Shown here: in pieces, positions 11,970 through 22,808 of the stretch
Layout of the letters: the number at the start of each line of letters is the position of its first letter
Numbering within the stretch: the stretch's first letter is position 1
Assembly (NCBI RefSeq): GCF_000002235.5
Contig: NW_022145605.1
Location: 36,713,141 to 36,777,140 of the forward strand
Direction of reading: 5' to 3'
DNA: 64,000 bases
From: Strongylocentrotus purpuratus
Taxonomy: Eukaryota; Echinodermata; Echinoidea; Camarodonta; Strongylocentrotidae
Made by a program: the position numbers and the translations under genes
The notes under the pieces: model-generated
Databases searched by the model: none
What the model was told of the DNA's origin: nothing
What the model saw: the letters and a program-made list of their open reading frames with translations, nothing else

Positions 11970-13350
11970 ATGGAGTTAATAATTAATGAGCGAGAACACT
12001 AACTGAAGTTCTTTAAAATGAAACATACTAGGTATGGGGCTTGGGTGATCATCACACCATTGTTAGAACAAGATTGTTTGGAACCAGCAACCTTGATAAC
12101 TTGGCCAGTATGACGTGACATTTCGGTACTTTATAATACATTATATCTGATATATTGGTAAAGAGTAAAGATTGTGAAAACTTTATGTAAAAATTAGTAA
12201 CATTACAAAATATGCAAGTAGTCAGGAAATCCCTTACACGATCTAGGAGTAAAGATTGTGATAATTCTCTCGCGCTCTAACTCGCCACCTTCCCTCTCTC
12301 TCTCTCTCTCTCTCTCTCATTTAATTTTTCACGTCTAGTGACATTCCTAAACACAAGCCTGGTATATAACGAAAACTTGATATTATAGAAGTAGGAGCAG
12401 ATGTGCCAAAATAACCAAACATCATAATTCGACATGATCGGTATCAGAAGCTCCGAGAGAGATGAAATGAGACCGAGCCTAATTTGCGTCAACTACACTA
12501 TATGAGATTGGAGGTGGCTTGTGTTCCAAGTATGGTACATTGCTATCTATGCGCATTACATTGATCTACAGAAACGTATACAATGCTCGAGGTGCATGCC
12601 GGGAAGGCGTATGAAAGATGACGTAATGGTATCGAAATATAAGAAAGGAAAACAAGTTCAGTTCAAGACAGTTCAAAATAATGCTGGGAAATGGAAATTA
12701 AAATGATACCGTTTTAAAAACCAGTTAGATATGGTTTTTGGACAAGAAGCATGAGATAATTCATTGCTCGGCAATCTGGACTGTATTTGAAACAGAGCAT
12801 CCAATATTCCTGATATTTGATAGTATACTGTCAATAAAAAAATATAACTAAAAAAAATAATAATAATGGACCTCTTTACCCAAGGCTGTGTGTCTTTGTC
12901 GAGCACAAAATGATTCTGCTCGGGTATGCAGGCCAGTTGTTATCCCATATTGGGCTTGAATATATAGACTTGAATTGAAAGACCCTTTGTTTCACTTCGC
13001 GAAGTTTGGGCGCTTTTTTATGAGGAGTAAAACCTTGCCCATCATTGAATTCATGTTGTAAAGTTGTTTACAGACTGGAAAAGGATAGCCCGCCAGCAAG
13101 CTGACGCCCCCTCCAAAGACCCCCCAAAGGGGCTCCCTAACAGTTTTTTTTCCTACACTGCTCCCCCTCACCATAGGCCCATTTTTTTAATCTTTTTTGA
13201 GGAATCCAGTGACATATTGTGCTTTGGAACCCTTTCCCATACATCAACAACACCAACAATAATTATTTTATCACACCAACATTGGAAAAAATGATTAAAT
13301 TTTAATATCTGGCTTTTTGGCTTTAAAATAAAATACACTAAAAAAAAAAT
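11970..13350. other. no gene recognised; TC microsatellite
   Basis: Contains a (TC)n tract near 12292-12319. Open frames here are short and lack domain features. A C-rich interval near 13080-13170 has the look of a decayed mobile-element end. Confidence 0.5.
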
Positions 13351-13870
13351 TGTAACTGATCTCCCCTACCTTTCTTCTTCCTCTTTTTCGCCCCATTCCC
13401 TTCCCTTACTTCTCTCACCCTCTCTCATTTAAGTTTGGTGAGGGAGGCAGGGGCCTTTTGCCCCCTCCCCCCGATCCACACGATGTTGGTAGGATTAATC
13501 GCAACTGATCTCTGCTTCTTTTCACCCTTTTCATTTCTTCTACCTCTTTTGTGTTCCATTTTAGCTCTCCTCTTTCCCTTTCCCTTCTTTCTCTCTTTTT
13601 TGTTGGCGGGAAGGGGGGGGGGGGCAGAGGCAAAGGCCTCACTCCGCGATCCACATCTTGTTTGCAGGAAAATTGCAACTGATATCCTTTCTTTTCTTTT
13701 CTTCTTTTGTTTCTTTCCCTTTCCTTCCTTCTCTCTTGTTTTGCGGGGGGGGGGGGGGAGGCAACAGCATGGGCGGCAAGACCCTTTTTGGTCCCCCCGA
13801 TCTCCTTCTTTTCCCCTTTTTCATTTTTTCTTCCTTTCCTCCTCTCTCTTCTTTCACTTTTTTTCCTTCC

Positions 13871-13902
<32 letters not shown>

Positions 13903-14560
13903 TTTTGTTTGCTGAGGGGCCAAGGGAGGGCAGGCGAAGGCCTTTCGCCCCCGATCCAAACTGCGTTGTTGGAAAAATGCACAATTGATCTCCCGTAACT
14001 TTCTTTTCTTTCCCTTTCCCTTCTCTTCCTTTCTCTCTCTGTTAAGTTTGCTGTAGAAGGGGGGAGGCAAGGGCCATTTGCCGCCCCCGATCCCCAACTT
14101 GTTGGCGGGAAAACTGCAACTGATACCCCCCTTTTTTCTTTCCTTCCCTTTATCTCCTCTTTTCCCTTTTTTCTTTCCCTTCTCTTCCTTCTATTTTTCT
14201 TTTTGCTGGGGGGGGGGGGGGGGGGCAACAGCCTGGGAGGCAAAGCCCCCCCCCCCCCGATCTCCTTCTTTCATTTCTTCTTCCTTTCCCTTTGTCTCTT
14301 CTTAACCTTTCCTTTTTTTAAAATTTCCTTCTTCTCTCTCTCTCTCTCTCTCTCTTGCTGAAAGGGGGGTGGCGAAGGCCTTTCGCCCCGATCTCCTTCT
14401 TTTCTCCCTTTTCTTTTCTTCTTCCTCTTCTTACTTTCCCTTACTCTCCGCTTTACCTTCTCTTTCTCTCTCTCTTTCTCTTAAGTTTTTGTTGGCGGTT
14501 GGGGGGTCAAGGCCCTCTCGCCCCCCCCCCGCCCCCCTGGATCCACGCCGGGAAGACCTG
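13350..14560. repeat. pyrimidine-rich tandem repeat, ~130-180 bp unit
   Basis: Roughly eight diverged units. Each starts near AACTGATCTCC, continues with a long CTTTCC-type polypyrimidine run, then TTGCTGGCGGGA plus a G-run, then GGCAAAGGCCTTTCGCCCCC and GATCCACATCTTGTTGG. Unit starts are near 13354, 13502, 13677, 13799, 13982, 14118, 14258 and 14391. Strand asymmetry is extreme. The long frames on both strands here (up to 189 codons) are low-complexity Arg/Glu or Phe/Ser/Pro products and are not genes. Confidence 0.85.
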
Positions 14561-14690
14561 TAGTCAGGCGCGGATCCAGGATTTCCTATGGGAGGAGGCC
14601 CAATTTTTTTTTTTTTTTTGCTCCCGAAAATTTGAAAATCGCGCCTGCCGAAAAGTCGCTCAGTAGGGGGGGGGGGGGGGGGATATGAGT
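14536..14690. mobile_element. hAT-like MITE end remnants
   Basis: CCTGGATCCACGCC at about 14536-14549 looks like the right terminus, and CAGGCGCGGATCCAGG at about 14567-14582 the left terminus, of the family seen complete at 34189-34507. Inner sequence around 14630-14670 (AAAATCGC, then AGTCGCTCAGTAGGGGG) matches the interior of that family. Confidence 0.5.
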
Positions 14691-14734
14691 ATATAGTATA
14701 TCCCTGTTTGTTTTGACTATGTATACGTGTGGAC

Positions 14735-14935
14735 TAGAGTACGGACATTCGGTGAGGCAGGCGGACCATTGGTGCGAGACCTCTTCCGCACAGGTTGTCC
14801 GTCAGACATTTGAGGCGCGCACAGAATGTCCGACACGGACATTCTGCGCGGATAAAATTCTCACCGATCGTCCGCTCTCGATCGATCTCTAATAGTCGGA
14901 CGATCGGTGCGGGTTACATTCTATGCGGTCACACC
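14735..14935. repeat. cluster of perfect short hairpins
   Basis: CAGAATGTCCG and its reverse complement CGGACATTCTG are separated by three bases near 14821-14846. ACCGATCGTCCG and CGGACGATCGGT form a second 12 bp stem with a loop of about 27 bases near 14867-14917. A third related motif, ACGGACATTCGGTG, lies near 14741. No coding frame was found. Confidence 0.75.
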
Positions 14936-15080
14936 GGTCTGGAGTAAACTGGTATATCGCCCTTTTGCGGCGGTCGTCAGCAGTGGAGCCAGACATAGTC
15001 TTACTCTTAGTGACTCAGTAGAAATAATTATACCAGGATTTGAGACTAGCTGCTGCTCATCATAGCAGTCTCGATCGGAC

Positions 15081-15486
15081 AGGACACACACACACACGCA
15101 CACACACACAAATTCTCACATCAGGGCCTTTGTGGGGCACCTGATTGTGGGGTATTTCTGTGCGTTCCAGATATACCTTGTGGTCCCCTACTAGTGGGGT
15201 ATGTACAACCTGGCGATAACAACCCGGCGGTGTGCTTACGATGTTACCATAAAAAAGTGTGCAAGTTTTAGCACACGCTCACAAAAAGTCATTTATGGGG
15301 TACCACTTCTAATGTCCCGCAGGGCATAGGACACCGAATATACAGTCATTTGAAAGACTTTACTCTGTGGGGTCCTGAAAAAATACCCCACAAAGTAAAA
15401 ATGCCTCACAAGGGGTATGTGAAGCGCACATAAAACCCCACAAGAATGCTGAGATGAGAGCACACACACACACACACACACACACA
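15081..15486. repeat. TTGTGGGG/CCCCACAA interspersed repeat between two CA microsatellites
   Basis: The segment is bounded by (AC)n near 15081-15110 and 15460-15486. It contains several inverted GTGGGG / CCCCAC motifs, for example TGTGGGGTCCTGAA opposite ATACCCCACAAAG near 15366-15400. It resembles the CA-terminated 'tgtggggtcc' intronic repeats seen in other aquatic animals. That resemblance is from memory. Confidence 0.6.
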
Positions 15487-16160
15487 ACAAAAAATAGACT
15501 TTAATTCGTCACATTGAAGAAATAGGTGGTCTGTCTTCAATCTTATGATAGATTTGAATATTTTTAATCAAGAAAAATGCAGAGGCCAACTATCATGAGC
15601 ATGAATGCTTTTACGTGGATTGTATGTTGCATAATGATATCTTTATGATTGAAAATTTTAATGAAATATGTATTTGTATTTATTAAAAAACTTAATTCAC
15701 ATGGTACTGTAAGAGTTAAAAATTGGACTCATTCCCTACTTGTATTTGTCACAATTACTATTTGTTTCTCTAGTCTCTATTCATTTTACATCATTTGCAT
15801 ATTCATTTCATCCATTCATCTCCACCACATACCAGAACAGGTGGTATGTTCTCTTCTCATTGACATATTTCCACTTCTATCAATGGTTCTCTTCTCTTTT
15901 TCTTATGAATGTTCAGTTTTATTCTTAAATCCTATTTTTGCTATTGGTTGATAATGTATTTTTCATTTGAATATAACCTGCATGAAGCACAGCCTGATAG
16001 AATAAAACTCATGCAGAGCTGGACTGGACTTACATGGGTTAGAGGTTTTAATTTAGAGCTCTGTTGGCATGATAAGTTAAAGACTTGGGTTAGGAGAAAG
16101 GATTTGTGAGTTTGGGCAGTGGTTTGTATGATTGGTGTCTATTAAATTCAGTGATTGATT
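15487..16160. other. no gene recognised
   Basis: AT-rich sequence. A frame of 100 codons at 15649-15951 is hydrophobic, with no splice context or recognisable family, and is probably spurious. Confidence 0.5.
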
Positions 16161-16164
16161 GGCA

Positions 16165-16260
16165 AGAGATTAATTTTTATTTATTAGTTTACACCGTTGG
16201 CAGCGGTAATTTGCCACTCTCCACCCAGGTGTTAAATGGGTACTCGATAGGATGCGAAAG
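16165..16260 (-). repeat. interspersed repeat with TACCCATTTAACACCTGGG core
   Basis: Read on the minus strand, it gives GAGTACCCATTTAACACCTG followed by GGTGGAGAGTGGCAAATT. This is the same family as the plus-strand copy near 61140-61370 (GGTACCCATAATTTACACCT, then GGTGGAAAGT). It looks like a dispersed marine-invertebrate repeat of unassigned class. Confidence 0.55.
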
Positions 16261-16285
16261 TTAATGTGGTTGGATGAGCAAGTGT

Positions 16286-16983
16286 TCAAACTTCTGCAAT
16301 GATATAGCACAATAGGATCGAATGAGAATACCGACACAGCTGACCCGACAGAGCAAAATAAGTTTAACTCCCCCCTCCCCCCCCCCCCCCCCCCCCCTGC
16401 GTACGCGCCTGTGGCCACCGTTTACCGACAAAATTAGCCACCAATTACCGACAAAATTAGCCACCAATTACCGACAAATACATTAATGCGGATGTCCCAA
16501 TGTCTACAAATTCAACCCTATAAACCCGGGGCCAGGAACTAAGTTATTTAATCTTTGAAACTTCATTAAATTATTAGAGAAAGAAGACAATTCGCTGTAC
16601 CGTTCCCGACTCTTAATTCTTGTTTCACCCCTCCCGCGCGAAGCGCAAAAGCTATGACGTTTCATTAAATTATTAGAGAAAAACGACAATTCGTTTATAC
16701 TGTTTTCGAATCTTAGTCCTTATCTGAATTCAGTTTCCCCCCTCCCGCGCGGAGCGCGGAAGCTTTGACGTTTCATTAAATTATTAGAGAAAGAAGACGA
16801 TTCGTTGTACCGACTCTTAATCATTGTTTGAATTTTCAAAATTTTCCTTTGTCCGATAAAAAGTCACAGTTCGTAGGGAAAAGAAAATTGCCAGCCTACC
16901 GACATAATACATGTCACCGACTTCAAACTTCTGCATTGACATAGCAAATGAGGATCGAGCAAGAATAACCGACACAACAACAT
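16286..16983. repeat. composite repeat block bracketed by ~60 bp direct repeats
   Basis: The outer direct repeats at about 16286-16345 and 16922-16983 share CAAACTTCTGCA, ATAGCA, GGATCGA and CCGACACA. Inside are a C-run (16376-16397), a 24 bp unit ACCGACAAAATTAGCCACCA repeated near 16430-16480, and three copies of a unit of about 105 bp with CATTAAATTATTAGAGAAA at about 16562, 16660 and 16770. Confidence 0.75.
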
Positions 16984-17039
16984 ATTATCTATGTTTCTTT
17001 CTTGCCCCCTCGACGGGATGACTCCATACAACATCCCCC

Positions 17040-17340
17040 TCTCTCTCTTTTTTCCACCCCTCTTTTCTAAGGTGCTTACCCCCTCTCCCTCTCCTTTCTT
17101 TCATCCCCCGTTTCTTTTGTTTCCCTTTTCTCCTCTTTGTTTTGTTTTCTTTCTTTTCCTTTCTTTCCTCTCCTTCTTCTTTTTCTTTTTTTCTCTTTCT
17201 TTCTTTTCTTCTCTTTCCTTTTTTTTTCCTGTCCTTTTTTTTTTCTTTCCCTTTCCCTCTCATTTTCTCCCTCCCTCTTTTCTCATTTTCCGACAGGGAA
17301 TATCCTGACAAGTGGGGGGGGGGGGGGGGGGGGGGGGTCA
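17040..17340. repeat. interspersed polypyrimidine repeat ending in a G-run
   Basis: Runs of CTTTC/CCTTT follow CTTACCCCCTCTC. The end is TTTTCCGACAGGGAATATCC plus TGACAAGTGGG and about 25 Gs. The same order recurs at 19030-19290 (CTTACCCCCTCTC, pyrimidines, TTTTTCCCGACGG, CCTGATAGGTGGGG), so the two are copies of one family. Confidence 0.75.
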
Positions 17341-17437
17341 CCTCTGGCTGTTATCCCATTATTCTTTTTAAAGAAGTGCAATTCCTCATGCTCTCGCAAC
17401 TCTCTTCTACGGCGTTGTTTAATTCTCTTTCATTTTT

Positions 17438-18612
17438 ATGCCTCCGCCACCGAAGGTGGTGCCGGAGGCATCATGTTTTCGGGTTGTCCGTCCTTACGTC
17501 CGTACGTCCGTCCGTACGTCCGTCCCGTTTGACCGTTATCACAATATCTCAAGAACCATTTAAGATTTAAACTTAAGACTCGGGAATAGTATTTATCACC
17601 ATAGGAAGACGATCTGATTAGATTGTGGAGTACGTAGGTCAAAGGTCACAGGTCACAGAGGTCAACTAATGAAATTCCTTGTATTGAGTTTGTTAGCGCG
17701 ATATCTCAAAAACCATTTGAGATTTAAACTTCAAACTTAAGGATAGTATGTATCACCATAGGAAGACGATCTGATTAGATTTTGGAGCACGTATGTCAAA
17801 GGTCAAGGGTCACAGAGGTCAACTTATGAAATTCCATACATTGAGATTGTTATCATGATATCTCAAGAACCACTGGAGATTTAAACTTCAAACTTAGTGA
17901 TAGTGTGTATCACTATAGGAAAACAATCTGATTACATTTTGGAGCACGTAGGTCAAAGGTCAAGGGTCATAGAGGTCAACTTATGAAATTCCATACATTG
18001 AGATTGTTATCATGATATCTCAAGAACCACTGGAGATGTAAAAACTTCAAATTTAAGGATAGTATGTATCACCATAGGAAGACGATCTGATTAGATTTTG
18101 GAGCACGTAGGTCAAAGGTCAAGGGTCACAGAGGTCAACTTATGAAATTCCATAAATTGAGATTGTTATCATAATATCTCAAGAACCACTGGAGATTTAA
18201 ACTTCAAACTTAATGATAGTGTGTATCACCATAGGAAGACAATCTGATTAGATTTTGGAGCACGTAGGTCAAAGGTCAAGGGTCACAGAGGTCAACTTAT
18301 GAAATTCCATACATTGAGATCGTTATCGCGATATCTCAAGAACCACTGGAGAATTTTCACATCAAACTTAATGATAGTATGTATCACCATATATCTCAAG
18401 AACCACTGGAGATTTAAACTTCAAACTTAATGATAGTGTGTATCACCATAGGAAGACAATCTGATTAGATTTTGGAGCACGTAGGTCAAAGGTCAAGGGT
18501 CACAGAGGTCAACTTATGAAATTCCATACATTGAGATTGTTATCATGATATCTCAAGAACCACTGGAGATTTAAACTCCAAACTTGTTTAAATTGCTCTA
18601 TGGCGGAGGCAT
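17438..18612. mobile_element. MITE-like element with internal ~160 bp tandem repeats and AGGTCA clusters
   Basis: It begins ATGCCTCCGCCA (17438-17449) and ends with the exact reverse complement TGGCGGAGGCAT (18601-18612). Flanks CATTTTT and CATTTTC suggest a 6-7 bp target duplication. A GC-rich hairpin near 17440-17475 is followed by TTTTCGGGTTGTCCGTCCTT and (CCGTACGT)n. The rest is about seven units, some truncated, of ATATCTCAAGAACCA...TCACCATAGGAAGAC...GTAGGTCAAAGGTC. Open frames are repeat-derived. Confidence 0.8.
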
Positions 18613-18699
18613 CATTTTCGACTGCGCGCAGTCAAAATTCCATCTAGTTTTCTTTGGGATGCCTTGCAAGAGGGACCTCATAATGCACACTGCGAAATT

Positions 18700-19300
18700 G
18701 CGTTCCCCCGCCCCTTTCCCGGTTAAAAAACACCTTCTTATAATATCATCCCCCTTTCTTTCTTTTCCCTTCTCATTAGTTTCCTTTACCCCCTTTTTTC
18801 TCTTCCGTCTTTCCCCCTTTCTTCCTTTTCCGCCTTTTCTCTCCTCCCTCTTTTATTCTTCTTTCTCTCTTCCCTTTTCTTTCTTTTCCCTCTCCTTTTT
18901 TTCAACCTCCTTTTTCTCCTTTTCTCCCTTTTTTCTTTTCTCCCCTCCCCCCCCCCCTCCTTTTTTTTTTACCGGGGGCACATGCCCCCTGAATCCGCGA
19001 CTGCAACTCTTTCATAACTCCCAACCTCCTCTTTCAGGCTCTTACCCCCTCTCATTCATCTCCCGTTTCTTTTGTTTCATTTTCTGTCTTTTTCTCCTTT
19101 TCTTTCTTTTCTTTTCTTTCCTCTTTTTCCTCTCCTTCCTCTTTTCTTTTTCTCTTCCTTTTTTCTCTTCTCTTTCCTTCCTTTTCTTTTCTTTCCCTTT
19201 CCCTATCATTTTTTCCTCCCCCTTTCTCATTTTTCCCGACGGCAGCGCAATCCTATACAGACAATGTCCTGATAGGTGGGGGTGTCGCACCCCACACCCC
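18700..19300. repeat. polypyrimidine interspersed repeats (two tandem copies)
   Basis: Copy one (about 18740-18990) ends in a C-run, T-run and CCGGGGGCACATGCCCCCTG. Copy two (about 19030-19290) matches 17040-17340. A 302-codon frame across 18584-19492 reads through these runs as Phe/Ser/Pro/Leu and is low-complexity. Confidence 0.75.
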
Positions 19301-21290
19301 ACCTATAGCTACGCCCATGGGGGCACCAGTCTTTGGTTTATTAGATCGGCTTTTTTCCTTATTTTTTGGTTTTGTTTAGGGAGAGTGGGGGAGTGGGGGA
19401 GTGGGGGTGGGGAGGGGGGGGGGGGGGGGTCACGGTCCCCAATACAAACTTCATCAAACAGGATTTGTTTTCCATCCCTCGTATATACATAATACGTACG
19501 GGCACATTAAAATTAACTTTACTATCTCTGAATCGCTATTTCCTCATCAAAATACACAAAGTGATATACATTTGGGCTTGATCCTTTGTTTGACGTTGAC
19601 GTTGTTCCAAAATATATTGTTGATAACTAAAATACTCCCGGCGCACCCCGTTTGAAAAAAACACTGTACTAAAGATTGTCAAAATTTGAGAGGGTAGAAT
19701 GAATGATTATAGGCTGGAAGGGGATGTTTGAATTTTAAAGTGAAACGGACAAACATACATAATATATCCTTTCTGTCTCTTTTCCCGCATGTCTTACATC
19801 TTTTACTCCTATCTCCATTTATTTTTCTTATCTGCTGTACGCTTCATAGATGACGCAGATCGGATCACCCAAAGCAATGTTCGATAACCGTTTAATTATG
19901 CACCTTTTACAACCAATTTTCTTAAAGACTTATCATGTTACCCCCCCCCCCCCCGCCCACCCGTTACTGATTCACATATAGTATTACCTTTGAAGAGCGT
20001 TTTCGAGCTATCTGTATCATTTTTTTCATCTCACGTTCTGTTTTTTGTCATTCGATGGGGGCACGTAGTTAGGCCACTACCCCCAACCCCAATAAAGGTA
20101 CATGCGTCTCAATGTCAATATATATTATATACAGCTAGACCCAAACGGTCCACTATACGGTCCACGGTCTTCTGTACTACAACTTGACAACCTCGGCTGA
20201 TTAAACTGAAGAACTTATTAGACTGAAAGCCAAAAACACAACAACAAAAACGGTCCACTATGTTGTGTAATGTTCGTTAATTCTATTTGACCAATAATTC
20301 ATTGGGCCTCACCATATCTCGTCACTTGTATCTGCAACTGCAATACAAATTCAGGAAAAATACCATCTCTCTTAAAGCCCCACTGCATTACTTATAGCTA
20401 ATTGCGCCCAACTATGCGCATAATTGATACCTGTTCATCTTCCAAGATCCCCCTTTTCTCATGTTAGTTGGAGTTGATTTGATGAGATAACCACCTGTCA
20501 GTGCAGTGACCTTGCAGTGAGGTACGTCTAATCCCCTCTGGCCAAACTAGTGCAGACGGGCTTTAAGGTTTACATTTCATTTTTATGATCTTATTGTAGG
20601 TTTATACATGGCCCCGTATATGGCATTGTCTAGTTTTTATTTTTTGTTATATCTCTTCTTATCTACCGGACATAAAACATGAATTATTATACTCTCGATC
20701 GATCGTAAATTATGCCGGTTTGAATATCACTGTCATAAAACTGCTGATGAATCACGTTACCGGCAATATAACCGCATAAGGCGAATGAGGTTTTAACTCG
20801 GATAATCAATGTCATTGTTTTGAATCTACTGGGTGAGATCAATATATTTCTCACAATTGAAGGCTGGAGAGCTGCGCTGCAGGTGTTTATACCTGTTGCC
20901 AGGCAGCGCGAGTTAAGTGGGCTTTTCGCTGAACTCGGGATGAACCATCATTCGCTGTACGTCGATCTGAAAATATCCGGTCAGCGAATTTAGTCAGTGA
21001 GTTATGTACACAAAAAATATCCACATCCAGCTAGCTATCTCTTGCGGCGCCTATTCAACCTGTATTCTGTTACATGGTAACGCCATAGACTCATACATTG
21101 TACGTGGTCGTGTGATACGAGTAAGCTACAGTCATAATTTTCTGTAGGGCCTACTCCTGTAGTTTCTGAAGTGAATTGATTTGAGATCAGTGAACAAAAT
21201 TGTAATTGCTATTCCCCTCTGGATTTGAGCTGATGTTGCTTATGTTTTTGATTGCCACACGACTAATGGTGAGTAACTAATAGAATCTAT
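19301..21290. other. no gene recognised
   Basis: Contains G-runs near 19410-19430 and a C-run near 19941-19955. No phased exon series was seen. The right end could hold the promoter and non-coding first exon of the downstream CCDC74 gene: ACTAATG/gtgagt near 21269 is a good donor. This is unproven. Confidence 0.4.
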
Positions 21291-21297
21291 TAATAAG

Positions 21298-21325
21298 TAG
21301 ATCTAGATCTAGATCTAGGTCTAGA
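21298..21325. repeat. (AGATCT)n palindromic microsatellite
   Basis: AGATCTAGATCTAGATCTAG-type repeat. Related TCTAGA-rich fragments are scattered to about 21540, which suggests local slippage and spread. Confidence 0.8.
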
Positions 21326-21647
21326 CTAGTCTAGATTCTAGAGATAATAACAACAGAATGAGAAGGAGATTGAGACGAGAGTGTTGTTAGGCCTAAGACC
21401 TCTACTGATATGATATCATGTTGTTATGAACGTTATTTAATTTCGTTGATTCATCATTCATAGATTGTTGAACTTGAGAAGTTGAGTTGAAGATGATTAG
21501 ATCTAGACTAATAGGCCTAGAATCTAGATCTATAATAATATTAATATCATGATTATGAAATTGGCGACCACGTCGAATCTGCATTAGCGATATGTTGCCA
21601 TTGCAAACTTCTTTTTAGACAGAAGGATCTAGATTAGTCGGCGCTAT

Positions 21648-22345
21648 TACTTAGCTGCTAGTTCAGAAACCTATCCAAAATTTGACCCGTCTAACTCCGG
21701 CGTGGAGATACCCTAGATCTACTAAAACATAGATCTACCCGAAATGAAGTAAATATTCATCAAATGTCCAAATAAAGTTAGAGTTAAAAGTTTTATGTCT
21801 AGATCTACCTTTTTAGAGGATTTTTCGGAATTCATTGATATTAGTATACACTTTTTCACAGGTTTCACGGCAAACCGCTGCACAATACAAGTTCAAACCA
21901 ATATGGTGGGTTGCGGGCACGCACGCGCCTGTGTGAAGTTATCTAAACCTAATGTCTCAGATCCTCATTAAACAGATTTATCACCAAAGAATTCGAGAGA
22001 TATCACAAAACACAATCTGGTGCTAATTCAGAATCATATCCATAGTTTGACCTGTAACTCCGGCGTGTGTGTACACTACTAAAACATACCCAAAATCGAC
22101 TAAATATTCATCAATTGTTCAAATAATGGTCACAATTTAAAAGTCGTTATGTTTCTCACCTAACTGTTTCGTGTCAATTTTCTTACCTTTTTTGGAGTAT
22201 TTTTCCTAAAAACGAAGACTTATGAAATATACACTTTCTCACAGGCTTCTCACTGCTGCACAATACAATTGCATTATTTGCATACCGTAGGCCGTAGGCC
22301 GACGGTAGGGTACGGGCGTGCGCACGTGTACGAAGTTAGCGACTG
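21648..22345. repeat. diverged ~365 bp tandem duplication
   Basis: 21648-21960 and 22022-22345 align in order: GCTAGTTCAGAA / GCTAATTCAGAA, ATTTGACCCGTCTAACTCC / GTTTGACCTGTAACTCC, AAATATTCATCAA, TATACACTTT then TCACAGG, and CTGCACAATACAA. Homology fades at both ends. The block sits just upstream of the CCDC74 5' end. Confidence 0.75.
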
Positions 22346-22403
22346 TAATGATGAATTGCTTAAATTAACTGAATGAGGATCTAAGATTACAGTCGCTAAC
22401 TTC
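22331..22403. repeat. perfect 18 bp stem hairpin
   Basis: GAAGTTAGCGACTGTAAT and its exact complement ATTACAGTCGCTAACTTC are separated by about 35 bases. It lies at the right edge of the duplicated block, about 330 bp upstream of the CCDC74 start codon. Confidence 0.85.
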
Positions 22404-22730
22404 ACGCACTCGTGAGCGTCCGCTTATATTAGACCAAATCAGTGTTCATCACCTTTAGATCAAATTCCATATTTATAATAGCTACATATATGTCCTGTCT
22501 CACTGAAGTGATGGAAAAATAAAAACTTATTAATGAAGTAACTTTCTCTCTTTTCAGTTGCAGTGAAAGACGGAAAACCTTTATTGTGATTATCAAGACA
22601 AGGATACAAGTACAACACACCTAAGTTTTCAACAACAAAAAGGGAAGTAAATCTAGAACATTTCTTTTGTGGATACAACGATTTCAACTAGACAGAGGAG
22701 TGGACAACACTGAACCCTTTTTTAAGATAC

Positions 22731-22808
22731 ATGAACACGGATGGAAACCCAGATGCCTGTAACGTCAATGAGCCTACCTCCATTGCAGAATCTACCACAG
22801 TGGCCTAG
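22731..22808 (+). other. overlapping upstream ORF at the CCDC74 start
   Basis: An ATG ten bases before the CCDC74 start opens a 25-codon frame in another phase and ends at a TAG at 22806-22808, inside exon 1. If transcribed in the mRNA leader, it could reduce initiation at 22741. The CCDC74 frame also has in-frame Met codons at positions 5 and 10 of the protein. Confidence 0.5.

Noticed and set aside
13415..14666. Overlapping open frames of 85-189 codons on both strands
   Set aside because: They read a pyrimidine/purine-rich tandem repeat as Phe-Ser-Pro-Leu or Arg-Lys-Glu; no splice context and periodic with the repeat.
18584..19492. 302-codon plus-strand frame, the longest in the window
   Set aside because: Low-complexity translation of interspersed polypyrimidine repeats and a G-run; no domain.
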